Assembly (NCBI GenBank): GCA_963678675.1
Contig: OY783195.1
Location: 3,110,001 to 3,174,000 of the forward strand
Direction: 5' to 3'
From: Xiphydria camelus
Lineage: Eukaryota; Arthropoda; Insecta; Hymenoptera; Xiphydriidae
DNA: 64,000 bases
Position 1 is the first letter of the stretch, and each line of letters starts with the position of its first letter. The notes beneath the pieces were generated by a model. The model had not been told where the DNA came from and searched no databases. It worked only from the letters and a program-made list of their open reading frames with translations. Position numbers and translations under genes: made by a program. Positions 12,511-24,893 of the stretch are shown in pieces.

Positions 12511-15500
12511 GGCGAACGCACAGTACGACGAGGATATGGGATACAGGTGAGTCGAGTTTCTCCTCCTCGCTGAACTGCTCGAGTTATGCGAATAAAAATT
12601 AATTTTATCGGACGTTCGAATGTCTCTTTAATTTTAGGAAAGCGAATAGATTAGCTCACACCTCGGATAACGTTATCCGATAACGTTAATTTTTTACGTA
12701 TACGCTCTTCGATATAATTTTGAAGCTAGCGAACAACGCCGAGTCGATAATTTAGTAAATTTAAATCGATAAGTTCGTATGACGTCACGATAGTCCTACG
12801 AAATCGTCACTCGACCTCGTTACCCCTGCACGATTTTATTTTCCCCCACGAAAACTTCGTCTTCTCGTAGAAAATTCCGTAGAATAACGCACATCAATTG
12901 CACTCCGATGCGAAGTAATTTTTTACGACGACAACGGATCACACCGTCCACCGCACGATACGATGGGACGCGTCCGCGGCTATCGTGCGGAACATCAGTT
13001 CGCAAGTCCGCATCGAGAAGTCTAGTCTATCCCTGACTCTAACCGCGTATCCGCATCCGTGCCTCCCTTTTTACCCGCGGGAAGGGGGAGAACGAGACTC
13101 CCCGCTGTAGGATAAATCCGCGAATTCGTGCTCCACGATGGGTTCTCATCTAGCGTGCTGTGCTGTGGGTGGTTACAGTCAGGGCCAGATGCAAGGTCAA
13201 TGCGCGACGGCCGCTATCTCGCGGGTCTCCCTATCGCTTGGTCACCTCGCAGGGGCGGTCTCCGCACCCCCTGTGTCCGTGCCCCCGACCCCCAACCCCA
13301 ACCACAACCACCCGACCATTAGTAGCGGTACGACCACCGTCATTCAGGTGGGGTGCACCCCGTGCCCGCGCGGTTCACCGGCCGAGGCTCCCATGAGGTG
13401 ACTTCCCGATCTTAGGTCGATGATTTCATATTGAGTCGCGACGACGTTATCTCGTCCGTCGTTCTAACGGTGGTGTGTCCGTACAAACGCTTATATCATT
13501 AACGGGCTCGCCCTCGCATAGCTGTTGCGCGATGCATGACGATTAATAAGGACCGACTGCGGATCTCTACGACGCATAGGTGTAACCACGTGGGAATACA
13601 GGGAGGAGAAGGCAGTGCTGCTGCCTTTGACTCTCTTACTTCAGCCGTTTCTCTTCCTCTTCTCTTTCACTTTCTCTCATCCTCGTATCACGTCGTCTAC
13701 TCGTTTCGTTTTATTTCGTATCACGTGCACTCGTATAGCTCTATACCCGCATACGTCCTTCCCTCTGTGATTGTGTCTGCAACGAGATAAAGTACAAGTA
13801 GTAGTTTAGTTTTGATGTCTTCTTTGTAGAAATTGTATTCGTTTCATTCCTTGTCTTCCTGAGATTACGCGAGTGTTATTTCGGGAGGAAAAGGGATGAA
13901 ATGAGACCGATTCGCGTCTCTCTCCACGTGTCATATTTCATTGCCAATCATTCTCCTGGGCATTCGTCGCGTCAAAGGATTCTTGCGCGCATACATTACG
14001 CGCTGCGTACACACACGGCGCGCAGATGATATGAGCGCAGAACCTTCATCACACTCGGAACTCTCTCAATTCCTCCATCAGTGCTCTCTCTACTAATGTT
14101 TAATGTGATTTTTTTCATTGTGCCCTGTCTAGGTAGCTGGTTTCTAGAGGTATAACACTTTTATTCGTTACGTTATTTTAGCGGGCTGATTAATAATTAT
14201 GCTTCCTGCTACATGTATGTCGATCGCGCGCGAATGTCTCAAGCGTCGACTTTTAATCGATTGGCTGCTCTTTTCGTAGAACCATGACAAGGGAAGACGT
14301 GGCGATCATTCAGGAGCGCAGGATGTCCCAACAGAATCAAGGTGAGGCGATAAATATACTCACACCTCTTCAATTCCTTCAGAAAGAGAAATTGTAACGC
14401 ACCTTTTTCTTTTATGACCGCTGGCAAACCGATGTGTAATGCGACGCATTTTTCACGGGAAAAGCGTCGATCGAAAGAAACGCTTCGGCCCATATTGACA
14501 GCGTCGTTAACTCTTTCCTTTCCAGCAACGAACAGCCCCAACGCAGTGTCGCCGAGTTGTCCGCCGGCGCCGCAGCAACAGCAATCCGGTCACCATCGAA
14601 CGTCCTCGGCGCCGCCGGCGCCGCAACCCCAACCGGTCCTTCCGGGCGTCATAAACGCGGCTCCGGGTCAAATTCCAGGCGGGGGTCCACCGGTACCTCC
14701 GCCGCAACCGCCGATCGCACCGCCCGCCCCGCCCTGTCCGCCCGCGATGATGAACTTCAGCGCTCCCGTGCCACCTCCGATGATGAACCAGTACGCACCA
14801 ACGCCACCCCAATCGACCCTCCCGAATCAGTCGCAATCCCAATCCATCTACGGTACCAATCCGGCGGGCCAGTACGGCGCCGCGCAGACTAACCACCAGT
14901 ACGCCGGTAGCCAGAGTAGTATCTATGGAAGCACCGGCCAAAGCAGTATTTACGGTCAAGCTACCGGCAGTCAGAGTAGTCAGAGTAGTCAAGGATCGCA
15001 GTACGGCAGCAGCCAGACCGGTAGTCAGTACGGGAGTAGCAATTCCATCGACCAGTACGCCGCCGGTCAAAACCAGTACGCCGCGGGTCAGTACGGGGTC
15101 GCGACGCAGGCTCCCGGTCAGTACGGTGCAGTGCAGACCGGAAGCGGCACGAGCCCATACGGGACGCCGGCGAATTCGGTGAACCAGTATGCCGCCGGTC
15201 ACGCGGCCAATGCTAACGCTTACGCTCCCGTTGGTAGCAGCGGTCCCCCGCCACCCCCGATGGGACCACCGGCTGGTCCCGCGGCTCCACCTCCACCTCC
15301 ACCCCCACCTGCCCCCAACGCTACTAACAGCAGCAGCGGTACCGTCGTCGGCAGCGTCGCTGGTATCGGCGCGAGCGCTGGTACCGCTGGTCCCCCTTTC
15401 GAAGCGGCACCGGACATCAACTCGCTGGCGGCTGCACTTCAAGCGGCTCGGCTGAAGAAGAAACAGGTGAATGATCAGAAAGAAATGCTCTTATTATCGT

Positions 15501-16195
15501 TGACACGCGTCAGAGCGTGCCGAGATGACGAGGAATCCGTTCGTTTCATGCGCAGCAATCGCAGCCGGTGGAAAACAGCGGCTCGAGCACGAGCAGCAGC
15601 GGAAGCGGCGGGGGTGGTGGAAATTACGGCACGCTGGGACGAGGTGCCGGCGGTGGAATGGCTTCCATGATGGACGAAATGGCCAAAACCTTAGCGCGCA
15701 GGCGCGCCGCCGTCGAGAAGAAGCAGCCGGAACAGCTTCCGGTTAGTCGAGGGTGCTACCAGTTTTTACCCGGGAGGAGGCGGACGGCATCCTGAATGAG
15801 GAATGTATTTTCGCAGGAACCCGAGAGTTCGCCCGACAAGAAGACGTGGGATAAGAACAACACGTCGAACAACAAATTCTCGAACGGCGCCGAATCGCCG
15901 AAATCGGCCCGCAAGAGGTTCGGTTCCGCTTCCGAGGACACCCTCCTCAAAGTCAACGGTGTTAATGACGGAGCCGTGCTGACCGCGCAGGAGATGGAAG
16001 CGTTCAAGGCTGAGATAGTCAAGGAGATGCGCAAGGAGTTCCAAAAAGTGAAGCAGGACTTCCAGAAGATGAAGCAGGACATGATCGACGGTAAGTTGCG
16101 AATCATATCCACGATATATCGATCGTAATGAATGCAAACTCGCGAGCTCCGCCTCTCCCGTTGCAGCACTGAGAACAGAATTGAGTAGAAGGTAA
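11042..16195 (+). CDS. ena: Enabled (Ena/VASP actin regulator), 5' exon missing
   Basis: This Ena/VASP family protein binds proline-rich partners and actin and promotes filament elongation at leading edges and junctions. The exons read are 11042-11363, 12392-12546, 14280-14341, 14526-15466, 15556-15741, 15817-16090 and 16167-16195. All junctions keep phase, giving 655 visible residues. The order is: EVH1 domain (residues 1-107, with SARASVMVYDD and GLKYNQATVTFHQWRD); 14 glutamines at 134-147, then DEDMGYRTMT; a long P/Q/Y/G-rich linker with PPPPP tracts; a G-actin-binding EVH2 block (SLAAALQAARLKKKQ); an F-actin block (MDEMAKTLARRR); and a basic/acidic tetramerisation coiled coil ending ELSRR. 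The first recognised exon starts after a TTTCAG acceptor, so the initiator exon lies upstream and was not found. Family identity is certain; exact isoforms are not. Confidence 0.95.
12467..12511 (+). repeat. CAG/CAA repeat encoding poly-Gln in ena
   Basis: The run is CAG interrupted by two CAA codons. It lies in frame in the second visible ena exon and encodes 14 glutamines. It may be length-polymorphic. Confidence 0.9.
13179..13397 (+). CDS. ena: Possible alternative cassette exon of ena
   Basis: This is a 219-base open segment between the poly-Gln exon (12392-12546) and the next constitutive exon (14280-14341). It is bounded by GGTTACAG at the left and ATGAG|GTGACT at the right. Its length is a multiple of three and its entry and exit phase equal that of the intron it interrupts, so inclusion would keep the frame. 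It would insert 73 residues beginning SQGQMQGQ and rich in Pro, Asn, His and Thr, a composition like the rest of the Ena linker. The polypyrimidine tract is poor and the donor is non-consensus, so this is a candidate only. Confidence 0.35.
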
Positions 16196-18139
16196 GACCG
16201 GTGGACCAGTCCCGAAGAAATGCAAGGATGGACGACGAAAAAGAGAGATTCGACTAAATAGCTCAACCGAAGCGCCATCGACAGCCACATACAGGTCTTT
16301 ATAACGTAACTACGAACACGGTACGGTTATATTCATATGTATATCAGCCATTTGTGTGTAAGCGCGTCAAACCTATCTTAGAGATTTCGAAACGGTCCCG
16401 GCAAACGTTCGTTACCCGTTATGTAATCGTTATAATCGTCGTTCGTCGTTGGACCAATCGAGCATCTCCGATCGCTTTCTCCGAATCGGCGGGCTCGATT
16501 TAATCGTGGCACGGCTCTCGAGCGAATTGCCCGCGAAGAACTCTCGAGATTCGTCTCCGTTTCGAACGCTTGCGAGTCGCGACGGGAAAACGACGGAGAA
16601 GAGTTGGAAACGAACCGAGCGGACAATTTATTCGTTCTCTCATTAAATTCCACTCGCTCCGACGATCACGCGTTTCCCTCGTCGACTGCGCGAGTGTCCC
16701 CGCAAAAAAAAAGGAGGAGGTCGATACACAAATGTCGACTATTCATTCGCGAACGCGCGTCGACCACTTTGACGCAAAGTACGAGAGAGCGAGCGACGAG
16801 AGATCACTCGCGTTGGTCTGACGCGCAAGTCGCGAGGTAGATTTTTCATCGCGATCGGTATCGCGCGCAAGCTTTTCAGAATCATTATCGTAAGTTAACG
16901 CGAAGGAAAGAAAAAACCGCCTTGTCGTCGAAGATCAATGCGGGGACTCGTTCGCCAATGACGTAGTGTCCTGCATTGTCCGACATCGAAATTTTTCGAG
17001 ATTTTTTTCCGTCAACGAGACGCGTATGTAGACACTAATAAGCCGCATAAGCCATGGGAACCGAAGATCCCGCGACGTCATTGCAAGCGAAACCATCGGA
17101 TTCCGACGATCTATCGCGGAATTTCCGCTATCCTCGGTCGAAGTCGAGCTTCGATATCTTTCATATAGCATACACATATCACTTTGATTCTCTCAAACTC
17201 ACTCAGAGAATCCGTCTTTTCCAAATCCCAGCATCCAGGACCGCGAAGCCACTCACCCTCCTCCGTTCGAATCGTCACATTTTGTTCTCCACAACTTATT
17301 GACGCCAATTTCTGACATTGCACCTGTCGGCACGGAGAAACGCGTCCTTGGCCCGAGCGAGTCCTCCGTATCGCGCGCACCGCGCACGCGAGGCGTGCGC
17401 GGCGGTGTGCTCGCATTGTAAACGTAAAATATAATAAGAGCGTATCGTGCTTTATAAAGGTAATCGAGCGAGAGTGGCGTCGTATATTCGAGTGTTACCG
17501 CGTGCGACGTTCACCCTTCGGAGGCGACGATCCAAAGGCTGGTATCGCGCCGGGAGGGTTTCGCCTCCGCGGGGGCTGAGAACACGAGAAGAAAAAGAGC
17601 ACACTCTCGTTAAAACCGCGCAAAATTCGTCGTCGAACGCACGCGTTGAAACTGCGCGATCTCGTATTTAATCGTATAAGGACGATCCTGTCGGCGTTTG
17701 TCGTATTTTTTAAGTGAACATGTACATTTTTGTATCCGTCACACCACGTTTCTACCAGGACTTTTAGACTAACTAGACTTTTTTCGCTCGGATCGACCCT
17801 CCGGACCGGGACAATTGCGTTCGTCCGCGGAGGGGCGCCGATCCGACGAACCCCGCGAGGATGCACCGCGAGAGAGGAAGCGCACAGAACGAGCGAAGGG
17901 CGGACTTTATTCGTACACGGAGAAAAAGAATTAATTGGAGCTACTGAAAATTACTTGCGGGGCCGCGAGCAATTAATTATTTAGATCAGTTAAATCTTTT
18001 TTTAATATTATTAATTTCGTTGTACACGGTATGGACGCGTACGTGCAATTAATTTGTAAGGCAATCCGAGACCTTCGAAAGTACACTTTCCAGTCGCGCA
18101 TCGCGCGCTGCACGGTTCGATTCGCAGTATCCGTATACA
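16196..18139. other. Sequence downstream of ena; no gene seen
   Basis: This is probably ena 3' untranslated sequence followed by intergenic DNA. Short open frames on both strands show no family motifs. A truncated left half of MITE family A is at 17916-18030. A possible polyadenylation hexamer AATAAA much further on (23257-23262) could mark a very long ena 3' end, but nothing here proves it. Confidence 0.5.
17916..18030. repeat. MITE family A, truncated left half
   Basis: It begins CACGGAGAAAAAGAATTAAT and continues through ACTGAAAATTACTTGCGGGG and ATTATTTAGATCAGTTAAAT. This matches the left half of the copies at 23922-24180 and 24378-24638. No right half follows, so the copy is truncated. 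Confidence 0.7.
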
Positions 18140-18141
18140 TA

Positions 18142-19017
18142 CAGGGTGACATTTTGAAAACTTGCCACCCCAATATCTTAGAAAGTTACAGGGATTTTCT
18201 AAAAAACAAAAATACGGTTTCGGCAGTGGAGAGGGGGAACCAAAATGACATAATCGGAGACGCACCTACTCCAACCCCCTTAGGGGTAGCCCCCCCAACT
18301 TTGTAATCTTAAATAGCAACCCCCCATGTGTAATACAGCGTTGGAAAGCTCTTTAAAAATGCTTTACAACAACACCAAATTTTGGTACCTTTCGATGAGT
18401 AGTTTTCGCGCAAATCGAGAAAGAAACTGCCAGAAGTAAGTTTTGTCAATTTATTTATTAAAGGTCAATTATGTTACAATAAATTTTCGAAATGATTTCC
18501 ATTATCTGATCTTACTCCCTGCGATTTCTTCTTATGGGGACATCTGAAATCTGTTGTTTTTCAAACTCAACCAGCAAGCATTAACCAACTGAAACAGAGA
18601 ATTATGCAAGAATGTCGCAAAATTTCAAGAACAACATTTGAAAAAGTCCGAAAAATCAATGGAAATCATTTCGAAAATTTATTGTAACGTAATTGACCTT
18701 TAATAAATAAATTGACAACTTACTTCTAGCAGTTTCTTTCTCGATTTGCGCAAAAACTACTCATCGAAAGGTACCAAAATTTGGTGTTGTTGTAAAGCAT
18801 TTTTAAAGAGCTTTCCAACGCTGTATCACACATGGGGGGTTGCTATTTAAGATTACAAAGTTGGGGGGGCTACCCCTAAGGGGGTTGGAGTAGGTGCGTC
18901 TCCGATTATGTCATTTTGGTTCCCCCTCTCCACTGCCGAAACCGTATTTTTGTTTTTTAGAAAATCCCTGTAACTTTCTAAGATATTGGGGTGGCAAGTT
19001 TTCAAAATGTCACCCTG
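18142..19017. mobile_element. Foldback Tc1/mariner-type element with long inverted repeats
   Basis: The element is 876 bases flanked by TA on both sides. The left arm 18142-18503 and right arm 18658-19017 are near-perfect inverted repeats of about 360 bases, beginning CAGGGTGACATTTTGAAAAC. I counted only a handful of differences. The ~150-base centre encodes the C-terminal end of a transposase on the plus strand (18505-18687). Near-identical long arms around a transposase remnant suggest a non-autonomous derivative that is fairly young or under gene conversion. Confidence 0.85.
18505..18687 (+). pseudogene. Transposase C-terminal remnant (DDE, Tc1/mariner-like)
   Basis: The frame runs 60 residues to a TAA. 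It starts SDLTPCDFFLWGHLK and ends INGNHFENLL. The SPDLTP-x-DFFLWG-x-LK block surrounds the last catalytic Asp in many insect Tc1/mariner-like transposases, and the G-x-HFE ending is their usual C-terminus. The catalytic core before it is absent, replaced by the left inverted repeat, so no active enzyme can be made from this copy. Confidence 0.8.
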
Positions 19018-22000
19018 TATATATCGTATGTACGTTCTAAATGGAACTCCTCGTTTGTATAATTAAGACTGAATCCGTGACAATTACCCCATCGATCGTT
19101 CCATTCTACACCATCGCGCGTATTCGGCACGCGCGTCGCACACATTCACCTCTTCGCGCGCGACTCGCGAAGAGAACCAAAAGTGAAGAAAAATGAGGAG
19201 GGAGTCGGAAGACGCGCGATTTCCGGCGACTTTCGGACTACTCACCCTTTGGTGATCGAGATCACTTCTTTTTAACGAAGGAACAATTAGTAGAGGAAAT
19301 GAAAGCACAATAACGATTCCCGCGCAGGGATTTCACGTCGAGCCCCACTGACGAAAAATTATATCGCGATTAATTTAATTTCTCGCAACTTTCTTCTTTT
19401 TAGAACTCGCACTGATTTCTTAAATTTTCATCCCACGGTATTTAATTAAACACAATGAAAACCTTCCGTAAGATTCACTTCGCAAGAATCACCTCACAGT
19501 ATTTTTCGTTAACGCGTCTTCGCGTTATTTTACGTCAACTGGCAGAAAACTAAACGTCGTAACTGCTTCGACACCGGCATCCAAAAATTTTCCGCGGATA
19601 CCGCCGAAACAACCTCGCGCTATCGGCCTCTCGAGGCGACTGACGGGTAGCGTGAAATGTACAATAGTTCAACCGCTTAGGGGCGCTCAGTGCGATCGAA
19701 CTAATATAAACTCCGCGAACCAGTTTTTCTATTACCACTCGTGGCGTTTACAGCCACGCGCGGGAAACAATGAGCGGTTAGATCAAGGAATTCGCCACGT
19801 GCGACTCCCGACTAACATTAATACATCTATTCCCGTACGAGACATTCCTGAAGGCGCAGCGGACTCTGTATTTTTCATCCCCGAGACTTTCTTATGATTT
19901 CGGCTTCCGGTAGTAGAAAATTCACACCCGCATAGCGGTGGAATTTTAAAAGTCAATTTCGAAGCACGGAATATTTGACGAACGGATAATTAATTATTAA
20001 CGCGAACGAAGCGTAAAAAATAAAAACAGAGTCCCGCGCGCCTCAGCCGTCTTCGGCAGATAGTTTCCACATAGTCGAGAACATAGACTAGCGACATCCG
20101 ATCGACGTCTTTATCCGCGTATCGCGTTTCGAAAGGCTGATCCGTCGATTACGCGTGATGTTCCCTTCGGTCGCGACGTACTTTAATCCAGGTTTCGAGA
20201 GGTATGAATTTGTGACAGTCGTGCGATACGGACGAATGAGAAAAATTTATCGGAAGAAACTAACGGCGTGTCGATTGAACGGCAACGCCGACCGTTGGTT
20301 CTCTCGTCAATCGACTTTAACGCGCACGGCGTTTTTTTTTTTATTATTTTTTCTTCCTTTACTTTCATTGCACGAGCGTTGACGACGCTTTCGGCACCGT
20401 GATAATCTTCTTTCTTCTTCGTTTTATACATCCGCGTCTCTCAGTGAATTGCGACCGCTCGGAGAGCGACAATTTGACTTAATCGCGCACACATCTTTCC
20501 ACTTCTCTCATAGACTCCCCTTTTTCACCCCCTTTGCCCCTTTCCCTTCGCGATCCTTTTTTCGAATGTATTTTATACGTCTCCTTTTGTAAATACGATT
20601 CTTACGTGGATCTTCCAGTATAATATATTTATTTTTGACTTTTTATCTAAACTAACGCACTTTCGGACGATAATGTACCATTCTCGAGATAAGCGAGTGC
20701 GCAGCTCGGCGCGAGGGCAGATATTCTCGGCGGACGGCTTTCTTCTTCGTCTTCTACCGCGCGCTTTTTCTGTTCTCATTTTTTTTTTATTTATATTTTC
20801 AATATTATTCTCAATTCGACTTCTTCGCTGCGAACAGTCGAAGGAGAGCGACCTGCTGGAATGCACTTGGAACATTTTAATTCGCGTCTCCCGATCGACG
20901 CGGAAGAAATCTTTCTAAAATCTCGTCTATCCACGGTTCCATTTCTCCAATCGATATATATATTTTTTTTTATAAATCGATAGCAAGAAGTTCCGAAGCA
21001 CGTATCTCGCCTTGTCCTGGCGCTCGAGCGGTGGCACGAGGAGAAGAACCTCGATACCTGTGTGCGCCTTGCGGTCTGTCGGGCGAGTCGTATGCGTACA
21101 AAGGTCCGATCGGCACTCGAGAAAAACGTGCAACGCGATCGCGAACAATCGGCAGTGTCGCAAAGACGCGTTTCGATCCGCAAGGCGCGGCGATCCGGTT
21201 TTCATTCCACGCGAGTAGAAGCTCGGATGTCCGCAGGCACAAGGAGAGGCTTTTTCGAAGTGGATTTTATCGAGCGATGAACGCATCGAGTGTGATTTCG
21301 AGAGGTATCCGTCGTAAACGCCTCCTCTGTCGGTACATATGAGGAAAATACGAACGGTCGAAGCGGCGGGAGGGAGACTAGTGGTTTAAGCAGCGCATTT
21401 ATATGATACAATTATAATATAGCTAGACCTAATGCGAGTATTAAGAGTGTTTGTTATGATTAAAGTTATTTAAAAAAAAAAGGAACAATGAATCGTCGCA
21501 ACACGTATGTAAGAAATCGGGCGAAAGTTATAGCGTCGCGCGAGAAGGCGGCGACATAACCGGATATTGACGCGGGGGAGGAGAATAGTAACCGAGGCCA
21601 TTATTATATTGTGTAATGTAATTATAACGGTATTCATGAAATATATACACGATTGAAAACCAATGGCTAACGACGCTTGCGGCCGGTCGCCACGAGTTTC
21701 GTCACTCTCCGCGTATCTACAGATAACCGATTTCTCCGTCGATCGAATCAATCTTCGTTCCTCCCGCACACCGAGGGTGGAATTCGCGGTGGCGCGCGAA
21801 GCACGTGCGATCTATTTTTCCGTGTCATTGGCTGTCGCGCCTCCGAGGCGAATTTCTTCGGTCCTTTTTCATTCTTCCTCGCTTACGATCGATTTTTTTT
21901 TAAATATATCCTAACTCTGCTCGGACTGCAGACGCGTGTGTAAATACATCGCCTCTCGTTTCGAGAGAGTTTCCAACACCCCAGATCCAGGGTGCGATCC

Positions 22001-22071
22001 TCGCGAGCTTCTGTCGCCGGCCGTGCGTGTCACGTTCGATAAATTTATATTGTATTTATGCTTCGGGCGCA

Positions 22072-22097
22072 AGAGAGAGAGAGAGAGAGAGAGAGAA
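22072..22097. repeat. (AG)n microsatellite
   Basis: An uninterrupted AG dinucleotide run of about 26 bases. Confidence 0.95.
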
Positions 22098-23921
22098 ATT
22101 GGGTTGCGTAGTTTGTTAAAGATTAACTTATTAGGAATCATTTTTAGAGGGGGGGAAACGTTGCTCGCCGATCGAGAGCGACATTACGAGTCGCACGTAT
22201 CGCGCTCGCTAGTCGTTTCACTAGTGATTTATTAGTGCAATTTAGGGTGCCGCATCGAAATTTATTCGCGTACTCGGCAAGTGTCCATATCGTTCAGTGA
22301 GGAGGTATTTTTGTCTGTTGTCTGATTAAGTAGGATACGTAGCGCAGTTACTCTCGCGGAATTCTTCGCGGAGGAGTAGCTCGACGGGCGAGTGGGGAGG
22401 ATTCAACCCTTGCGTACTTGCGCGCTTCCCGAAGACGTCGCTCCCGAGCTAAATCAAGCTGGCGAACGAAACGGGGTCCGATCGAGCGCTCCGCCGGTAT
22501 ATCTTCCGCGGAAGAGATGCTTCTCGATCTCGTTAGGTTCGCCGAGGGTAGGAAATCGTTCGTCGATTCGCCTTGTCTAGTATTGGTAGGAATTTTGGGC
22601 GAATCGGGTTCTCGAGACCGAGCTAGAAAGTCGTTTTCTATTGTAAACGTCGCGTCGACGCGAATGGCGACTCGATAATGAGAGCGCCGGAGAGAGAAGA
22701 GAATCTGGCGCTTCTCCGGCAACGAGCAACGTATCTCCCGTTTTAAAGCTACGAGCACGAGCACACATGTAGATGCGTTATAAGCGAGTCCTTTATTTTC
22801 AGCCTTCCAACGAAGTATCGAATTTTGCTTTCGCTCCGAAACTGCGGGAGGGCGGGGGACTTAGTTCGAGTTCGAAACGTCGCTGCTTCCCCTTCGACGC
22901 GCGACACGTGACTCCGCGGCCGAGGAGATTCGCGCGTCGAGGCGAGAGGAGCGACGGTCCTCGCAAGGGCGAACCGACATCTCGGGGAACGTACAAATGT
23001 AATTGTGAACGAACGAGTGACTTGACAATGCCGCATAGTATTTGGGTGTAGCGTTAACGAGAGACAGTAGCGTAAGGGTAAGTCGTAACGCGAGTAACGT
23101 TTGTTTATACGTGTAAGAAAAAAACGGGTAACGACGACGACGAGGAGGAGGAACGGTGTGCCCGACATTTGTATCATCGAGCGCCGCGAAACGGCGACCA
23201 ACTTGATTTCGTAAGCGTATCTTGAAAAATATTTGTATGTAAATTGAATGATATGCAATAAAAAGTGGACGCTATACGCTAAACAAACACCCGCTGCGCT
23301 TTTCATCGTCGCGCCTCGTCTCGCCTTCACCTTTTTATTTCATTCCAATTACCTTTCTTCGTCCAGTTTTGACGATTTTTCAAGTACAAATCTCCTCGAC
23401 GCTCTATTTTCTCTAATACGCGACGAAATGATCACCCCTGCTGCTTTTACACGATTATCGATTCCATGTGCTACGTAGCGAGCACTCGGACTCAATGGCG
23501 ATTACGACTGACTCCGTTTCCACCCGCGGAGGACAACGACCATCGATTTCCTTTGTGCTAAAAGCGTCGAGCCACTCTTATCCCCGAGTACCTATAGCGC
23601 GGATCGAGAGGAGTCGCCGCGTGGAATTTGAATGAAGCTCACTTGAATTCGATCCGATCTGCGTCTTCGAAATTGCTTGATTACGTAACGAATATCCTGC
23701 ATACATATGTATGCGTGTGTGCCGCAATGGTACTGTAGTTGCAGTGTTTGCTCGTTATACCGCCGGAAGCTCCGGACAACACAGAGCCTCCTTGTCCGGA
23801 GACACTCGGGCGTGCGTTGCAACGTCGATGCAATGCTCTGTGCTTTACGTTCTTGTGCAGCATGTGCGAGAGAACATACGTAACTGCAGTTAGCGTCTCT
23901 ATTGAACGCGCGTAAATGGGG

Positions 23922-24180
23922 CACAGAGAAAAAGAATTAGTTATATTAGATCTACGAAAAATTACTTGCGGGGTCGCAAGCAATTATTTATTTAGATCAA
24001 TTTGATCTTTTTTCATATTAATTCGATATTTCTTCCTTGCAATCACGTGCTATTTTACAGGATTGCAAGAAAGAGCTATCAAATTGACGCATTAAAAGAT
24101 TTCGTCGATATAAATAAATAACTAGGTTGCGACTCCGCAAGTAATTTTCAAGTAGATCCAACTAATTCATTTTCTCCGTG
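23922..24180. repeat. MITE family A, copy 2
   Basis: The left end CACAGAGAAAAAGAATTAGT and the right end AACTAATTCATTTTCTCCGTG are inverted. Subterminal AAAATTACTTGCGGGGTCGC and GCGACTCCGCAAGTAATTTT also pair, as do the AT-rich interiors. It is non-coding. Related copies are at 17916, 24378 and 60679. Confidence 0.85.
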
Positions 24181-24377
24181 GGCCGTTGTATGTTACAAGA
24201 GCGTACGTCTTTCCGGAAGATCGAGTCGAGTGAGGAAATCGATTAATCTCCTCTCTATCAATACAACGCGATTACTCGACGATAGTCGATAAGCCGATCT
24301 ATAAATGACACATTGATAAGGGAAACGTCGTCCGACGAGGTGAGAACTCCGTTTTTCGAAGTATAATGTGGCTTTTT

Positions 24378-24638
24378 ACGCAGAGAAAAAGAATTAGTTG
24401 GATCTACTAAAAATGTCTTGCGATTGTCGTAAGTAATTGTTTATTTACATCAATTTGATCTTTTTTCATATTAATTGATATTTCTTTCTCGCAATCACAT
24501 AGGTACTATACCACATGACTGTAAGAAAGAGATACTTAATTGATGTGTTGAAAAATATCATTGATACAAATAAATAATTACTTGCGATCCTCGTAAGTAA
24601 TTTTTAGTAAATCCAATTAATTCTTTTTCTGTGCGTAC
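24378..24638. repeat. MITE family A, copy 3
   Basis: The same layout as copy 2: GCAGAGAAAAAGAATTAGTT at the left, the complement of this at the right (AATTAATTCTTTTTCTGTGC), and a palindromic interior with CTTGCGATTGTCGTAAG and its partner. It lies about 200 bases from copy 2. Confidence 0.85.
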
Positions 24639-24681
24639 ATGTAATGGTGAGTAATGTGCTCTAGATATGTACGTACTCGTA

Positions 24682-24893
24682 CACTGAGAAAACAGTTTAT
24701 TTATACATAGTTAATATACGTATACGAAACAAATATTTCTTTGGGCCAAGGAAATATTCGTTAACTATTACTCTATTCCTGTTTGAATGCAAAAGACATT
24801 CCAATAATTAACATATATTTATTTGTCTCGACGAAATATTTCTTTCGGCATAAGCATACATTTATTAACTATGAATAAACTCTTCTCTCAGTG
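24682..24893. repeat. MITE family B, copy 1
   Basis: It starts CACTGAGAAAACAGTTTATT, ends TAAACTCTTCTCTCAGTG, and is flanked by TA on both sides. The interior contains ATTCGTTAACTATTAC and ATTAACATATATTTATTTG, shared with the copies at 50148-50560, 54296-54527, 54649-55186 and 55210-55396. It is non-coding. Confidence 0.85.

Noticed and set aside
14507..15442. Long minus-strand open frame of about 311 codons
   Set aside because: It is antisense to the ena linker exon. Its Arg/Gly-rich composition is the shadow of repetitive Gln/Tyr/Pro codons, while the plus strand has phased exons and known domains.
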